From: Halodesulfovibrio sp.
Lineage (GTDB): Bacteria > Desulfobacterota > Desulfovibrionia > Desulfovibrionales > Desulfovibrionaceae
NCBI GenBank assembly: GCA_003252375.1
Contig: QKEJ01000041.1
Location: forward strand, 1-32,434
Length of the DNA stretch: 32,434 nucleotides
Direction: 5' to 3'
Shown here: positions 9,387-17,784 of the stretch, one piece after another
How positions within the stretch are numbered: position 1 is the first letter of the stretch
Layout: each line of letters opens with the position of its first letter
Program-made: the position numbers and the translations under genes
Notes under the pieces: model-generated
Told to the model about the DNA's origin: nothing
The model's input: only the letters and a program-made list of their open reading frames with translations
Database searches by the model: none

Positions 9387-11027
9387 GTGAATACGTTGAT
9401 CATCAATCTGACCCGTTTCGGCGACCTGCTGCAGACGCAGCCCGTCATCTCGGGATTCGCCCGGGCCGGTCATCGGGTGGGGCTGGTCTGTCTCGACAAT
9501 TTTGCTCCCGCCACGGCGCTGCTTGAGGATGTGGACGCCGTGTATCCCCTGTCCGGGGGCAGCCTGCTGGCTGCGCTGGATGCGGACTGGCGCACTGCCC
9601 TTGGCGGCGTGTGGCAATGGGGTGATGCGGTGGTGGACGACTTTGTCCCGGAGTCCCTGCTCAACCTGACCGCCACGACCAGCGTGCGTCTGCTGGCCTC
9701 CCATCTTTCCGGCAAGGCAGCCGGTTCCGGCGATACGGAAACAGACCGCCTGCGGGGATTCGGTCTGGATACGTTCGGCTTCAGCATGAACAGCGATCCG
9801 TGGACCACCTTCCTGCAGGCCTCCACCCGTCTGCGCGGATGCAGCCCCTTCAATCTTGTGGATTTGTACTGGATGGCTTCCGGCCTTGGGGCCGGCCCGC
9901 GCGTCTATGCCCTGCGTGAGCCGCTTGACGAGCATCGGGATGCGGCCCGGGCGCTGTTGCAGCAGGCCGTGGACGCCCTTGGTCCGGAAGGGCGAAAGGT
10001 GCGTGGTTTTGTGGGCCTACAGCTCGGCGCAAGCGAGGACCGTCGCCGTTGGCCGCTGGCCCATTTTGCCGAGCTGGGTGACCGGTTGTGGGCCGAGGAA
10101 GGACTGCTGCCCGTGCTGCTGGGTGCAGGGAGCGAACGTCATCTGGCTGAGGGCTACGCCCGGCATGCCTCTCTGCCCCATGCGGACCTGGTGGGCAAGA
10201 CGGGCTTGCCCGTTCTGGCCGCCGCGCTCAGGGAACTGCGCCTTCTGGTCACCAATGATACAGGCACCATGCATCTTGCGGCCGGGCTGGGTGTTCCCAT
10301 TCTGGCCGTGTTTCTGGCCACGGCGCAGCCGTGGGATACCGGCCCGTACCGGGAGGGGAGCTGTTCGCTCGAGCCCGACCTTGCCTGTCACCCCTGTCCG
10401 TTCGGCACGGTGTGCCCGCACGACCTTGCCTGCCGTACCCGCATCTCGTCGGCAACGATGTTCGCCCTTGTCCGTGCATGGCTGCAGGGCGGAGCCTGGC
10501 ATGCCCCGACCTCCGGCGAGGCGCGCATCTGGGAAACCCGGCGGGACGATGCCGGGTTCATGGACCTGCAGTCCCTCTCCGGACATGAGGAGACGGACCG
10601 GACACGCTGGGTGCGCCAGCAGCGATTCTTCTATGGTCAATTTCTTGACCGTGTCCCGGCTTCCCGTATGGGTGAGGGGGCGTTGCGGACCATTGCCCCG
10701 CCTCCGTGGCCTGTGTCGCTGTCCGCAGACAGGCAGGCAGCGGTGGAGGGCGAACTGGAGCAATCCGTCATGCTGCTGCACCTGCTTGCCGAGCAGGGAC
10801 GGGTGCTGGCCGTCCGGCCCACGGATACGACCAAACAGCGATTCCTCGGTACCTGGCAGCGGTTGCAGACCCTGTGGGATAACAGTGCAATGCTGAATGT
10901 CCTCGGGTATTTGTGGATGTGCGAGTCGCAGGAGGCCGGCAACGACCTGTCGGCCATGCTGACGCTTGCGGAGCAGTATCACCGCCTTGCAACCGTATGG
11001 CTTTCCGCCATGCGGGGCGTTTTGTAA
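9387..11027 (+). CDS. Glycosyltransferase family 9 (heptosyltransferase-like) with a long C-terminal extension
   Basis: 546 residues from a GTG start at 9387 preceded by a weak AGG. Residues 1 to about 370 are a GT9 (GT-B fold) enzyme: MNTLIINLTRFGDLLQTQPV at the start, GLQLGASEDRRRWP (about 210-223) and the donor-binding VTNDTGTMHLAAGLGVP (288-304). A cysteine cluster follows (C334, C337, C343, C349), as seen in heptosyltransferases. These enzymes add heptose or related sugars to lipopolysaccharide core or other surface glycans. The last roughly 175 residues are not part of the usual fold; they look mostly helical and I do not recognise them. The place next to flagellar genes raises the possibility of flagellar or cell-surface glycosylation, but this is inference. 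Confidence 0.85.
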   Translation: MNTLIINLTRFGDLLQTQPVISGFARAGHRVGLVCLDNFAPATALLEDVDAVYPLSGGSLLAALDADWRTALGGVWQWGDAVVDDFVPESLLNLTATTSVRLLASHLSGKAAGSGDTETDRLRGFGLDTFGFSMNSDPWTTFLQASTRLRGCSPFNLVDLYWMASGLGAGPRVYALREPLDEHRDAARALLQQAVDALGPEGRKVRGFVGLQLGASEDRRRWPLAHFAELGDRLWAEEGLLPVLLGAGSERHLAEGYARHASLPHADLVGKTGLPVLAAALRELRLLVTNDTGTMHLAAGLGVPILAVFLATAQPWDTGPYREGSCSLEPDLACHPCPFGTVCPHDLACRTRISSATMFALVRAWLQGGAWHAPTSGEARIWETRRDDAGFMDLQSLSGHEETDRTRWVRQQRFFYGQFLDRVPASRMGEGALRTIAPPPWPVSLSADRQAAVEGELEQSVMLLHLLAEQGRVLAVRPTDTTKQRFLGTWQRLQTLWDNSAMLNVLGYLWMCESQEAGNDLSAMLTLAEQYHRLATVWLSAMRGVL

Positions 11028-11176
11028 CGTTCTTCCCGACAGATTCGGGCCGCAGGGCGCGGCCGCCGGTTGCCGCGGATGAGAGCGGGTTCTTTCCGTT
11101 TGTGGCATGAAATTTGTAAAGCCATTTGCGTACCGGAAAAAATTGGCCCTTCAGGGCATTCTTCAGGAGGGAAGCT

Positions 11177-11782
11177 ATGATTGTTATCGACGGTCACCAC
11201 TGCGACATGCAGGTGGGAAACTTTACGAATCTGGAAGAGATACTGGTAAAGGTCATGGAAGACGGTGCCATGCAGGATCGTGTGGTCACCGATGTGCTGC
11301 TCAACAATGAGCCGTTTTCCGAGATCTATCCGCATCAGGCCGAGGATATCGAAAGCAGCGAAATCGCTTCGCTGGAAATCCGCAGCGTCCCGGTGGGCGA
11401 GATGGCCATGAACATCACCCGTGAGCTGTACAAGGTCGTGCAGATCATGGGCGACGGAGCCAAGCATGTGGCCGAGCTGTTCCGGCAGGCCGACGACACC
11501 GAAGCGCTGGAACTGTATCAGGATCTGCTGCAGGTTGTCCGTGACTTCCTTGGCATGATCGGCGTGCTGCGCACCGAGTTCACGCTTAAGGAGCACGCCG
11601 CCTTCAGCGAGGGAGTGGAAGAAATTTCCGATCTCTTCGGCGAAATGACCGAGGTCATGGAGAATGAGGACTGGATTCTTCTCGCGGACCTGCTTGAATA
11701 TGAATTTCTGCCCGCAACCGAGCGTTGGAAGGGCATCATCCACCTGCTGCGGGACGATATCCGCCAGGTGAACAAGGCCTAG
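11177..11782 (+). CDS. Conserved hypothetical helical protein, possibly flagellum-associated
   Basis: 201 residues from the ATG at 11177, which has a strong AGGAGGG ribosome-binding site. Residues 1-75 are predicted beta-rich (MIVIDGHHCDMQVGNF, then VVTDVLLNNEPFSEIYPHQ). Residues 80-200 form long amphipathic acidic helices with repeated EDLLE/LLxxV patterns, like a helical bundle. There is no signal peptide and no membrane segment. I do not recognise a named family. It sits 10 bases upstream of a FlgN/FliT-like gene and a short distance before the motility operon, so a role in flagellar assembly is plausible but unproven. A sequence resembling a sigma-54 site (TGGCAT-N5-TTGTA, 11103-11118) lies upstream, but its -12 element is imperfect. 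Confidence 0.75.
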   Translation: MIVIDGHHCDMQVGNFTNLEEILVKVMEDGAMQDRVVTDVLLNNEPFSEIYPHQAEDIESSEIASLEIRSVPVGEMAMNITRELYKVVQIMGDGAKHVAELFRQADDTEALELYQDLLQVVRDFLGMIGVLRTEFTLKEHAAFSEGVEEISDLFGEMTEVMENEDWILLADLLEYEFLPATERWKGIIHLLRDDIRQVNKA

Positions 11783-11792
11783 GGAGGCACGT

Positions 11793-12143
11793 ATGGCGGA
11801 CAGCCTTTCACTGCTTGATCAGGCTCTGTTTCTGGGTGAACAGGAGCTGCAGGCCCTTGCCATGGGGGATGTGGATACTGCGGACGAGAATGCCTCTCGG
11901 CGCGGCAATCTCATAGCCATGGCGTGGGACAAGCGTGAAGGCGTGGAGCTGGATGCCCTGCGGGGCAAGCTGCTCAAGCTGCAGAATCTGCAGGGGCTGC
12001 TCACCGAAGAGGCCCGGAAGCTCCATGCCTCGCTCAAGAGCGAGCTCCAGAAAACGAAGAAGCACTCCGTGCGTCTTCAGGGATACCGGCAGGCCGTGCG
12101 GGTGAAGCCCACGCACAGCCAGTACGTGAGCAAACAGGGATAG
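11793..12143 (+). CDS. FlgN/FliT-like putative flagellar export chaperone
   Basis: 116 residues, nearly all helical, cytoplasmic. The N-terminal segment LLDQALFLGEQELQALAMGD followed by NASRRGNLIAMA fits the general helix-turn-helix pattern of FliT/FlgN-type chaperones (acidic first helix, then R..LI). The second half is a basic coiled-coil-like helix ending in a disordered Lys/Arg/Ser tail. A GGAGG ribosome-binding site precedes the start and the gene begins 10 bases after the previous stop, indicating cotranscription. Such chaperones hold hook-associated proteins before export. The similarity is structural and weak, so the name is tentative. Confidence 0.6.
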   Translation: MADSLSLLDQALFLGEQELQALAMGDVDTADENASRRGNLIAMAWDKREGVELDALRGKLLKLQNLQGLLTEEARKLHASLKSELQKTKKHSVRLQGYRQAVRVKPTHSQYVSKQG

Positions 12144-12162
12144 TTTCTCCTCCGGATACATG

Positions 12163-12197
12163 GGCCGGGAGCGTTCTGTGCGCTTCCGGCCTTTTTT
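12163..12197 (+). terminator. Rho-independent terminator after the FlgN/FliT-like gene
   Basis: An 11-bp stem (12163-12173 with 12181-12191, one G-T pair) and a 7-base loop are followed by TTTTTT. It ends the transcript from the glycosyltransferase/hypothetical/FlgN-like group before era. Confidence 0.88.
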
Positions 12198-12385
12198 GTG
12201 TGCCTCGTACGGGCTCCGGGATATAATGATGGCGGCCAGCTTGACTTTCCGGTATGTGATGTGAAAGATGCCTGTTCCCAAATGACTGACGCTCTTGCCC
12301 TTACAGAATGTGACCCGCATGTCCGGGAGCATGGGGCGGATGCAGGCATTTCATACCGACGTGACCCGATCAGGAGAATATATAG

Positions 12386-13300
12386 ATGAGTGATACAGAA
12401 CACCGCTGTGGCTGGGTAGCCATGATGGGACCGCCCAATGCGGGCAAGTCTACCATGCTGAACGCCTTTCTCGGGCAGAAGGTGGCTATCGTCACCCCCA
12501 AGCCCCAGACCACCCGGCACCAGATAAGCGGTATCCTTTCCCGGCCCGATGCGCAGATCATCTTCATGGACACCCCCGGCATACACCAGCTGCGCGGCAA
12601 GATGAACCGCCTGCTGCTGCAGACGGCGTGGCAGGCCATGAACGGTGCTGACGTTGTCATGGTCGTGCTTGATGCGGACCTGTACATCCGCAAGCCCGAG
12701 TTTTTCGAGAACGACGTGGAACCCCTGAGCGAAGCCATCCTCAACGAGACGCGTCCCGTTGTGGTGGCCGTGAACAAGGTCGACATGTTCCGCGACAAGT
12801 CCAAGATGCTGCCCTTCCTCGAGCGGCTCAGCAAGCTGTGGCCCAATGCCGAGGTGTTCCCTGTGTCCGCCAAGAATGCGGACGGACTGACCAAGATTCT
12901 GGACTTCATCAAGTCCAAGCTGCCCGTGAGCCCGGCCCTGTATCCGGTGGATCAGCTTTCCACCATGCCCCAGCGCTTCATGGCGGCAGAGGTGATCCGC
13001 GAAAAGCTCTTCCTCGACCTGCGTCAGGAATTGCCGTATTATACCGCAGTGGAAATCGAGAAGTGGGAAGACACGGGTGACCGCATCATTATCAACGCCA
13101 TCATCTATGTTGCCCGCAAGACCCACAAGGCCATGGTTATCGGCAAGGGCGGCCTGACGCTCAAGAGTGTCGGCACCGCTGCCCGCAAGGAGCTGCAGGA
13201 GATGACCGGCAAGAAGGTGCACCTGGAGCTGTGGGTGAAGATCCGCGAGGGCTGGACCGAGGATATCGGCTTCCTGCGCATGCTGGGGCTGTCCTCGTAA
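12386..13300 (+). CDS. era: GTPase Era
   Basis: 304 residues, the normal length for Era. The N-terminal GTPase domain has the P loop GPPNAGKST (15-23), the switch region with TTRHQ, DTPG (about 61-64) and NKVD (about 130-133). The C-terminal KH RNA-binding domain has VIGKGG (about 250-255). Era binds the 3' end of 16S rRNA and is needed for 30S subunit maturation; it is essential in most bacteria. An AGGAG site lies 8 bases before the ATG. A TATAAT at 12222-12227 lies upstream and may be part of its promoter, though no good -35 element accompanies it. A terminator follows immediately. Confidence 0.97.
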   Translation: MSDTEHRCGWVAMMGPPNAGKSTMLNAFLGQKVAIVTPKPQTTRHQISGILSRPDAQIIFMDTPGIHQLRGKMNRLLLQTAWQAMNGADVVMVVLDADLYIRKPEFFENDVEPLSEAILNETRPVVVAVNKVDMFRDKSKMLPFLERLSKLWPNAEVFPVSAKNADGLTKILDFIKSKLPVSPALYPVDQLSTMPQRFMAAEVIREKLFLDLRQELPYYTAVEIEKWEDTGDRIIINAIIYVARKTHKAMVIGKGGLTLKSVGTAARKELQEMTGKKVHLELWVKIREGWTEDIGFLRMLGLSS

Positions 13301-13313
13301 TATGCACGTACCG

Positions 13314-13338
13314 ATGGCGGCCCCGGCCGCCATTTTTC
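13314..13338 (+). terminator. Rho-independent terminator after era
   Basis: A perfect 8-bp stem ATGGCGGC/GCCGCCAT (13314-13321 with 13326-13333) with a CCCG loop, followed by TTTTCGTT. Confidence 0.82.
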
Positions 13339-13454
13339 GTTGAAGGCCCTGGTGGGCCATGCACCGTCAAAACATCGTATGTCCGGTCAGCAACTGCATG
13401 GAAATTGTCCCGACGACAAAGAGACATGCCCCGGACATGGATTGGTATCGTATC

Positions 13455-14186
13455 ATGATGAATAGGGAAGAGACTGCGGCCTTGCAGGAACGCTACCAGG
13501 AAGTGGCGGAACGGGTGCGCACGGCCGCCCGTGTTGCCGGAAGGGCTGCGGACGACGTGACCCTTGTGGCTGTTTCTAAGCTTCATCCTGCTGAATCCAT
13601 TGATGTTGTCGCAGGAATGGGGCAGCGGGTCTTTGGTGAGAGCTACGTGCAGGAGGCCCTGGCCAAGCAGGAAACACTGCATGCCCTGGACATTGAATGG
13701 CACTTCATCGGCCATCTGCAGAGCAAGAAGGCCCGGGACGTGGTTGGACGGTTTTCGCTCATTCACGGGGTAGATAATCTTAAGTTGGCACAGAATCTGC
13801 AAAATCGTATGGCAATGCTGCCGGTTACGGGAACCGGGGCAGACGCAAGTGTGCAAGACATTCTCATCCAGGTGAACATCGGGCGCGAGGCGCAGAAATC
13901 CGGTGTGGCCATTGAGGAGCTTCATGCCCTTGCGGATGCCGTCCGCCAGCTGCCGCTGCTGCGGTTGCAGGGCCTCATGTGCATGCCCCCGTTGCATTGC
14001 ACCGGAGATCGTGCACGACCGTTTTTTGCGCATCTGCGGCAGTTGAAGGAACAGCTGGAACAGCACCTCGGCGTGGTTTTGCCGCATCTGTCCATGGGCA
14101 TGTCGCAGGATTTCGAGCAGGCCGTGGCGGAAGGCGCCACGCTGGTGCGAGTGGGAACGGATATTTTCGGTGAACGAACCGCCTGA
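13455..14186 (+). CDS. yggS: YggS/PROSC-family pyridoxal-phosphate homeostasis protein
   Basis: 243 residues from the ATG at 13455 (or 242 from 13458); both lack a clear ribosome-binding site, and longer starts at 13437 or 13359 are possible. The PLP-binding Lys is K42 in VAVSKLHPAE. Other family motifs are FGESYVQEA, WHFIGHLQSKKA, QVNIGREAQKSG, LQGLMCMPP and LSMGMSQDFEQAVAEGATLVRVGTDIFG. The protein is a single-domain TIM barrel without catalytic activity; it buffers PLP and affects amino-acid metabolism. It begins downstream of the era terminator and ends 29 bases before motA, so it probably leads the motility transcript. Confidence 0.92.
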   Translation: MMNREETAALQERYQEVAERVRTAARVAGRAADDVTLVAVSKLHPAESIDVVAGMGQRVFGESYVQEALAKQETLHALDIEWHFIGHLQSKKARDVVGRFSLIHGVDNLKLAQNLQNRMAMLPVTGTGADASVQDILIQVNIGREAQKSGVAIEELHALADAVRQLPLLRLQGLMCMPPLHCTGDRARPFFAHLRQLKEQLEQHLGVVLPHLSMGMSQDFEQAVAEGATLVRVGTDIFGERTA

Positions 14187-14215
14187 CGCATCGGGCGGGA
14201 AGAAGAGAGACTGTT

Positions 14216-14977
14216 ATGGATTTGGCAACCATACTTGGCATCGTCCTTTCCTTCGGGCTGGTTGTGGCCGCTATCATGTCGGGCAGCAGTCTGTTCATCT
14301 TCATTGACGGTGCGTCGCTGGCAATCGTGCTTGGTGGCACCATCGGGGCCTTGCTGGTGAACTATCCCCTCGCCCGTGTGCTTGCCCTGATCGGGGTGAC
14401 CAAGAAGACCCTGTTCGCCAAGCCGCAAAGCCCCACCGCCATCATCGAGCAGTTCATGGACTACGCCAACCGTGCGCGCCGCGAGGGCATCCTCTCGCTG
14501 GAGCCCATCATCAAGGAAATTGATGACGCCTACCTGCGCAAGGGGTTGCAGCTGACCGTGGACGGCCTTGAGCCGCAGTCCATTCAGGAAATCATGGAGA
14601 CGGAAATCTCCAATATCGAGGGGCGCCACGAGAACGGGCAGGAGATCATGAAGGCGCTGGGCGAGTATGCTCCGGCGCTGGGCATGATCGGTACGGTTAT
14701 CGGTCTGGTGCAGATGCTGCAGACCATGAGCGACCCCAGTTCCATCGGCCCGGCCATGGCCGTTGCACTGATCACCACATTTTACGGCGCGGTACTGGCC
14801 AACCTTGTGTTCAACCCCATGGCCGGCAAGCTGAAGACGCGGAGCAAGGATGAAATCCTGATCAAGGAAATGCAGATGGAGGGCATACTGGCCATCTCCA
14901 AGGGGGAAAACCCCCGCATTATCCAGGAAAAGCTTTCGAGCTTCCAGCCGCCCAAGGAGCGGAAGACGGAAGGGTAG
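14216..14977 (+). CDS. motA: Flagellar motor stator protein MotA
   Basis: 253 residues, four predicted membrane helices with the large cytoplasmic loop between helices 2 and 3. It forms the ion-conducting stator with MotB and pushes on the rotor protein FliG. Family landmarks are an early GSSLFIFIDGASLAIVLGGT, the loop with NRARREGILSLE, and helix 3 EYAPALGMIGTVIGLVQML with its conserved Pro and Gly. Size and sequence are closer to the PomA/MotA type of about 250 residues than to the longer E. coli MotA. Whether it carries H+ or Na+ cannot be told from this reading. Followed 15 bases later by the first motB. Confidence 0.94.
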   Translation: MDLATILGIVLSFGLVVAAIMSGSSLFIFIDGASLAIVLGGTIGALLVNYPLARVLALIGVTKKTLFAKPQSPTAIIEQFMDYANRARREGILSLEPIIKEIDDAYLRKGLQLTVDGLEPQSIQEIMETEISNIEGRHENGQEIMKALGEYAPALGMIGTVIGLVQMLQTMSDPSSIGPAMAVALITTFYGAVLANLVFNPMAGKLKTRSKDEILIKEMQMEGILAISKGENPRIIQEKLSSFQPPKERKTEG

Positions 14978-14992
14978 CCGGCGGAGTGGCAT

Positions 14993-15841
14993 ATGGCGCG
15001 ACGCAAAAAGAAAAAAGCTGAGGAAGGTGGGGCTGCATGGCTCATTACCTTCTCGGACATGATGACCCTCATGCTCACGTTCTTCGTGTTGCTGGTGAGC
15101 ATGGCCGTCATTGACGAGCGTCGCAAGCTGACCGTGCTGAATTCCATTTCCGGCGCCTTTGGCGAAGGAGTGGGCAGCTTCAACCCCAAGTCGATCCGGA
15201 ACCAGTCCCGTCTGATCGAGCCGGGGGCCATGGACGACATGGAGACGGATTCGCTGGAGCCGCTCCGTGACCTGTTGTGGGACGACCAGCGCGGCGATTT
15301 GAATTACCAGGAAAACCAGTTCGTGCAGGTCCTCTCCATCAGCGACGAGGTGCTGTTTGAACCTGGGACAGCCCAGCTCAGCATTTCGGGTATCCGGCTC
15401 ATGAATCGCATGCTGCCCTGGCTGCTGCGCGTGGAGCACCCGCTGCTGCTGGCCGGTCACACCGCCGGCAAGCGAGAGGAAATGGGCAGGGACTACAAGG
15501 TGGGCCTGGGAGAGAAGGATCTCGTGTCCCCCATGTGGGAGCTTTCGTTTCTGCGGGTCATGGGGCTGTATCGGTATCTCACCGGACGCGGGGTGCCTCC
15601 CTCGCGGCTGACGGTGGAGGGGTTCGGCGCGAACAGGCCGCGCTGGACAGAGAAGACGCCCGAGGGCAGGCGGATGAACCGCCGCGTGGACATCGTGCTC
15701 GACAAGCGCAACAAGGAATGGATCGACAAGATCGAGCAGTTGCGCCAGAAGAAGGACAGGCGTCCCGGGACGTTCAACTACAAGGATTTTCGTTTCCGGG
15801 TGGGCACGCAGCCTGACCAGGAAACCGGGGCAGGGCAGTAG
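14993..15841 (+). CDS. motB: MotB-type stator protein 1 (divergent OmpA-like domain)
   Basis: 282 residues. A short basic N-terminus is followed by the single membrane helix WLITFSDMMTLMLTFFVLLV with the ion-binding Asp at residue 22. The periplasmic part ends in an OmpA/MotB-like domain (about 110-250) with LSFLRVMGLYRYL, GFGANRP and NRRVDIVL. The peptidoglycan-contact region is unusual: where most OmpA domains have GH[ST]D, this has GHTAGKREE, and a long insert follows before the LS..R motif. This may weaken or change cell-wall binding. A lysine/arginine-rich tail follows. A second, more typical motB starts 2 bases after the stop codon. Confidence 0.9.
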   Translation: MARRKKKKAEEGGAAWLITFSDMMTLMLTFFVLLVSMAVIDERRKLTVLNSISGAFGEGVGSFNPKSIRNQSRLIEPGAMDDMETDSLEPLRDLLWDDQRGDLNYQENQFVQVLSISDEVLFEPGTAQLSISGIRLMNRMLPWLLRVEHPLLLAGHTAGKREEMGRDYKVGLGEKDLVSPMWELSFLRVMGLYRYLTGRGVPPSRLTVEGFGANRPRWTEKTPEGRRMNRRVDIVLDKRNKEWIDKIEQLRQKKDRRPGTFNYKDFRFRVGTQPDQETGAGQ

Positions 15842-15843
15842 CC

Positions 15844-16575
15844 ATGGCCCGCAAGAAAAAGGATTCGGGCGGCGGCGGTGGTACGCCGGCATGGTTGATC
15901 ACCTTTTCGGACCTGGTGACCCTGCTGCTGACATTTTTCGTACTGCTGCTGAGCATGGCCTCCATGGACCGGGTGATGCTGGCCAAGATGAGTCCCTTTG
16001 AGAGCCGGACGGATTCGGTGACCTATCAGGGAGCGGGCAAGGTGCCCTCGCGCATTTCGGTTCTGCTGAAACTGCTGGAAGACCCGGTTTCGGCACTGGA
16101 CAAGCCCGAGCGAGTGAAGGATCTGCTGTTTCCGGACGCGGTGCTGCCGCCGGATCTTGACGTGAGTACGCTGGACCGGAACCTGCGGATACTGGAAAAG
16201 CCCGAGGGCGTGGCCATAGCGCTGACCAACGATCTGCTGTTCACCCCCGGAAGCTACGAGCTGAGCCCGGCGGCCAAGAAGCTGCTGGAGCAGGTGGTGC
16301 TGATGCTGCAGTACTCGTCGGCGGATTGCAATATCGCGGGCCATTCGGATTCGTTGCCGGGGCCGGGCATGGACAATTACGTGTTGTCCGGGAAACGTGC
16401 CCTCTCGGTCCTGGAATTTTTCATCGCCTCCGGGTTGGAGCCGAACCGTTTTTCCATAAGCGGATACGGACCGGACAAACCCCTGGCGGACAATACCACC
16501 GAGGCCGGGCGTGCGTTGAACCGGCGGGTGGAGATTCTGCTCAAGACCACCCAGTGGATGGGACGCTACATGTAG
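15844..16575 (+). CDS. motB: MotB-type stator protein 2 (canonical OmpA-like domain)
   Basis: 243 residues. The N-terminus is basic and glycine-rich, followed by WLITFSDLVTLLLTFFVLLL with the ion-binding Asp at residue 23. The OmpA-like domain (about 120-240) has the standard peptidoglycan-binding elements IAGHSDSLPG, YVLSGKRALSVLEFF, ISGYGPDKP and GRALNRRVEILL. It is a clear paralogue of the preceding gene, with no more than a 2-base gap between them, so the two are translationally coupled. Both have a complete membrane helix with the essential aspartate; either could pair with the single MotA encoded upstream. Confidence 0.92.
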   Translation: MARKKKDSGGGGGTPAWLITFSDLVTLLLTFFVLLLSMASMDRVMLAKMSPFESRTDSVTYQGAGKVPSRISVLLKLLEDPVSALDKPERVKDLLFPDAVLPPDLDVSTLDRNLRILEKPEGVAIALTNDLLFTPGSYELSPAAKKLLEQVVLMLQYSSADCNIAGHSDSLPGPGMDNYVLSGKRALSVLEFFIASGLEPNRFSISGYGPDKPLADNTTEAGRALNRRVEILLKTTQWMGRYM

Positions 16576-16642
16576 CGCCGGCATGGGGTGGACAGCGCCG
16601 GACATTTCCGGGCAAGACGGGAAAACGCAAAGGAGAGAAGCT

Positions 16643-17143
16643 GTGGCTGAAGACGACAAGGAAAAAAAGAAGGGCGGAAAGCTCAAGCTGATCATCATCC
16701 TGTTGCTGATTCTCGGCCTGTTGGGTGCCGGTGGCTTTGTGGCGTGGAAGTTCTTCCTCGATAAGCCTGCCGCAGACCCCAACGCGGACCCGCAGCAGGT
16801 GCAGATGCAGGACGGCCAGCAGGCGGAGGCAAGCCCCAAGGACGCACAGGTCGTCACGCTGCCGACCTTCCTTGTCAACCTTGCCGACCCGCTGGGGCGG
16901 CGGTACATAAAGCTGACCCTTGACGTTGAGGTCATCAACCCCGAAGCAGCCCAGGAATTGGAAGGGTCGCAGGCCAAGGTCCGCGATGCTGTCATCCTGC
17001 TGCTGTCGAGCAAGTCCTATGCGGACCTTGCCCCGCTGGAGAGCAAGATTCTGCTGAAGAACGAGCTGGTGACGCGGCTGAACCAGATCCTTGGCGGGTC
17101 CAAGGTGGTGCGCGTGTACTTTACGGAACTGGTTATCCAATAG
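16643..17143 (+). CDS. fliL: Flagellar basal body-associated protein FliL
   Basis: 166 residues from a GTG at 16643 that has AGGAGAG 5-6 bases upstream; an ATG 20 codons earlier lacks a site. The protein has a charged N-terminus (AEDDKEKKKGGKLK), one membrane helix (about 14-35), a Gln/Pro-rich linker, then the periplasmic FliL domain. Visible domain motifs are LPTFLVNLADP, YIKLTLDVEV, RDAVILLLSSKSYADL and VYFTELVIQ at the extreme C-terminus. FliL surrounds stator units and supports torque under load, which fits its place directly after the stator genes. Confidence 0.93.
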   Translation: MAEDDKEKKKGGKLKLIIILLLILGLLGAGGFVAWKFFLDKPAADPNADPQQVQMQDGQQAEASPKDAQVVTLPTFLVNLADPLGRRYIKLTLDVEVINPEAAQELEGSQAKVRDAVILLLSSKSYADLAPLESKILLKNELVTRLNQILGGSKVVRVYFTELVIQ

Positions 17144-17180
17144 TTTTGCAACCTGAACCTTTCCCCAAGGAAGGTGCCAT

Positions 17181-17768
17181 ATGTCAGACGAACTCGATCA
17201 GGACGAATTGGCGGCGCAGTGGGCCGCGGCGTTGGAAAATCAGGAAGAGGGCGATCCCGATCCCTTTGAAGCGGCAGCTGCCGCAGCGGCTGCGCCAGCA
17301 GCCCCAGCTGCTCCTGCTGCCCCTGCGGCAGGCGGGGGCACACCCGACGACGAACAACTGGCCGCCGAGTGGGCTGCCGCACTTGCCTCTGATGAGCAGG
17401 ACCAGATGAAGAAGGAAAAGGAACAGGCGTTTTTTGCTTCCGCAGCACGGGAGGCGGCCTTCAAGGACCTGACGGAAGAGGCCAAGGGCTTCCGTCCCGA
17501 CAGTGGCAAGCGGGAGCTGGACTTCATCCTCGATATTCCGCTCGACGTTTCCGCCGAGCTGGGACGTACCCGCCTGCTCATCAACGAACTGCTCCAGCTG
17601 GGGCAGGGGTCCGTGGTGGAGCTGAACAAGCTGGCCGGTGAGCCGCTGGAGATCTTCGTGAACGGCAAGCTGGTGGCGCGCGGCGAAGCCGTCGTCATCA
17701 ACGAGAAGTTCGGTGTGCGTCTTACCGATATCATCAGCCCCATCGAGCGGGTCAAGCAGCTTGCGTAA
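17181..17768 (+). CDS. fliN: Flagellar motor switch protein FliN (long form with duplicated N-terminal motif)
   Basis: 195 residues, longer than the 130-140 of enteric FliN. The C-terminal SpoA domain (about 112-190) is standard: LDIPLDVSAELGRTRLLINELLQL, GSVVELNK, GEPLEIFVNGKLVARGEAVVINEKFGVRLTDI. It forms the bottom of the C ring and helps dock the export ATPase complex. The N-terminal 80 residues carry two copies of one motif, ELAAQWAAAL (9-18) and QLAAEWAAAL (59-68), joined by an Ala/Pro linker. Enteric FliN has one similar stretch (LWAEAL). AAGGAAGG precedes the ATG. No fliM is in the window. Confidence 0.94.
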   Translation: MSDELDQDELAAQWAAALENQEEGDPDPFEAAAAAAAAPAAPAAPAAPAAGGGTPDDEQLAAEWAAALASDEQDQMKKEKEQAFFASAAREAAFKDLTEEAKGFRPDSGKRELDFILDIPLDVSAELGRTRLLINELLQLGQGSVVELNKLAGEPLEIFVNGKLVARGEAVVINEKFGVRLTDIISPIERVKQLA

Positions 17769-17784
17769 CAGGAGCACGGCAGCC

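Noticed and set aside
12077-13360. 427-codon minus-strand frame opposite era
   Set aside because: Shadow of era; it includes the two terminators and has no recognisable motif.
17265-17335. Short tandem repeat in fliN
   Set aside because: This is the Ala/Pro linker of the protein encoded by varied GCN/CCN codons, not a DNA repeat array with a fixed unit.
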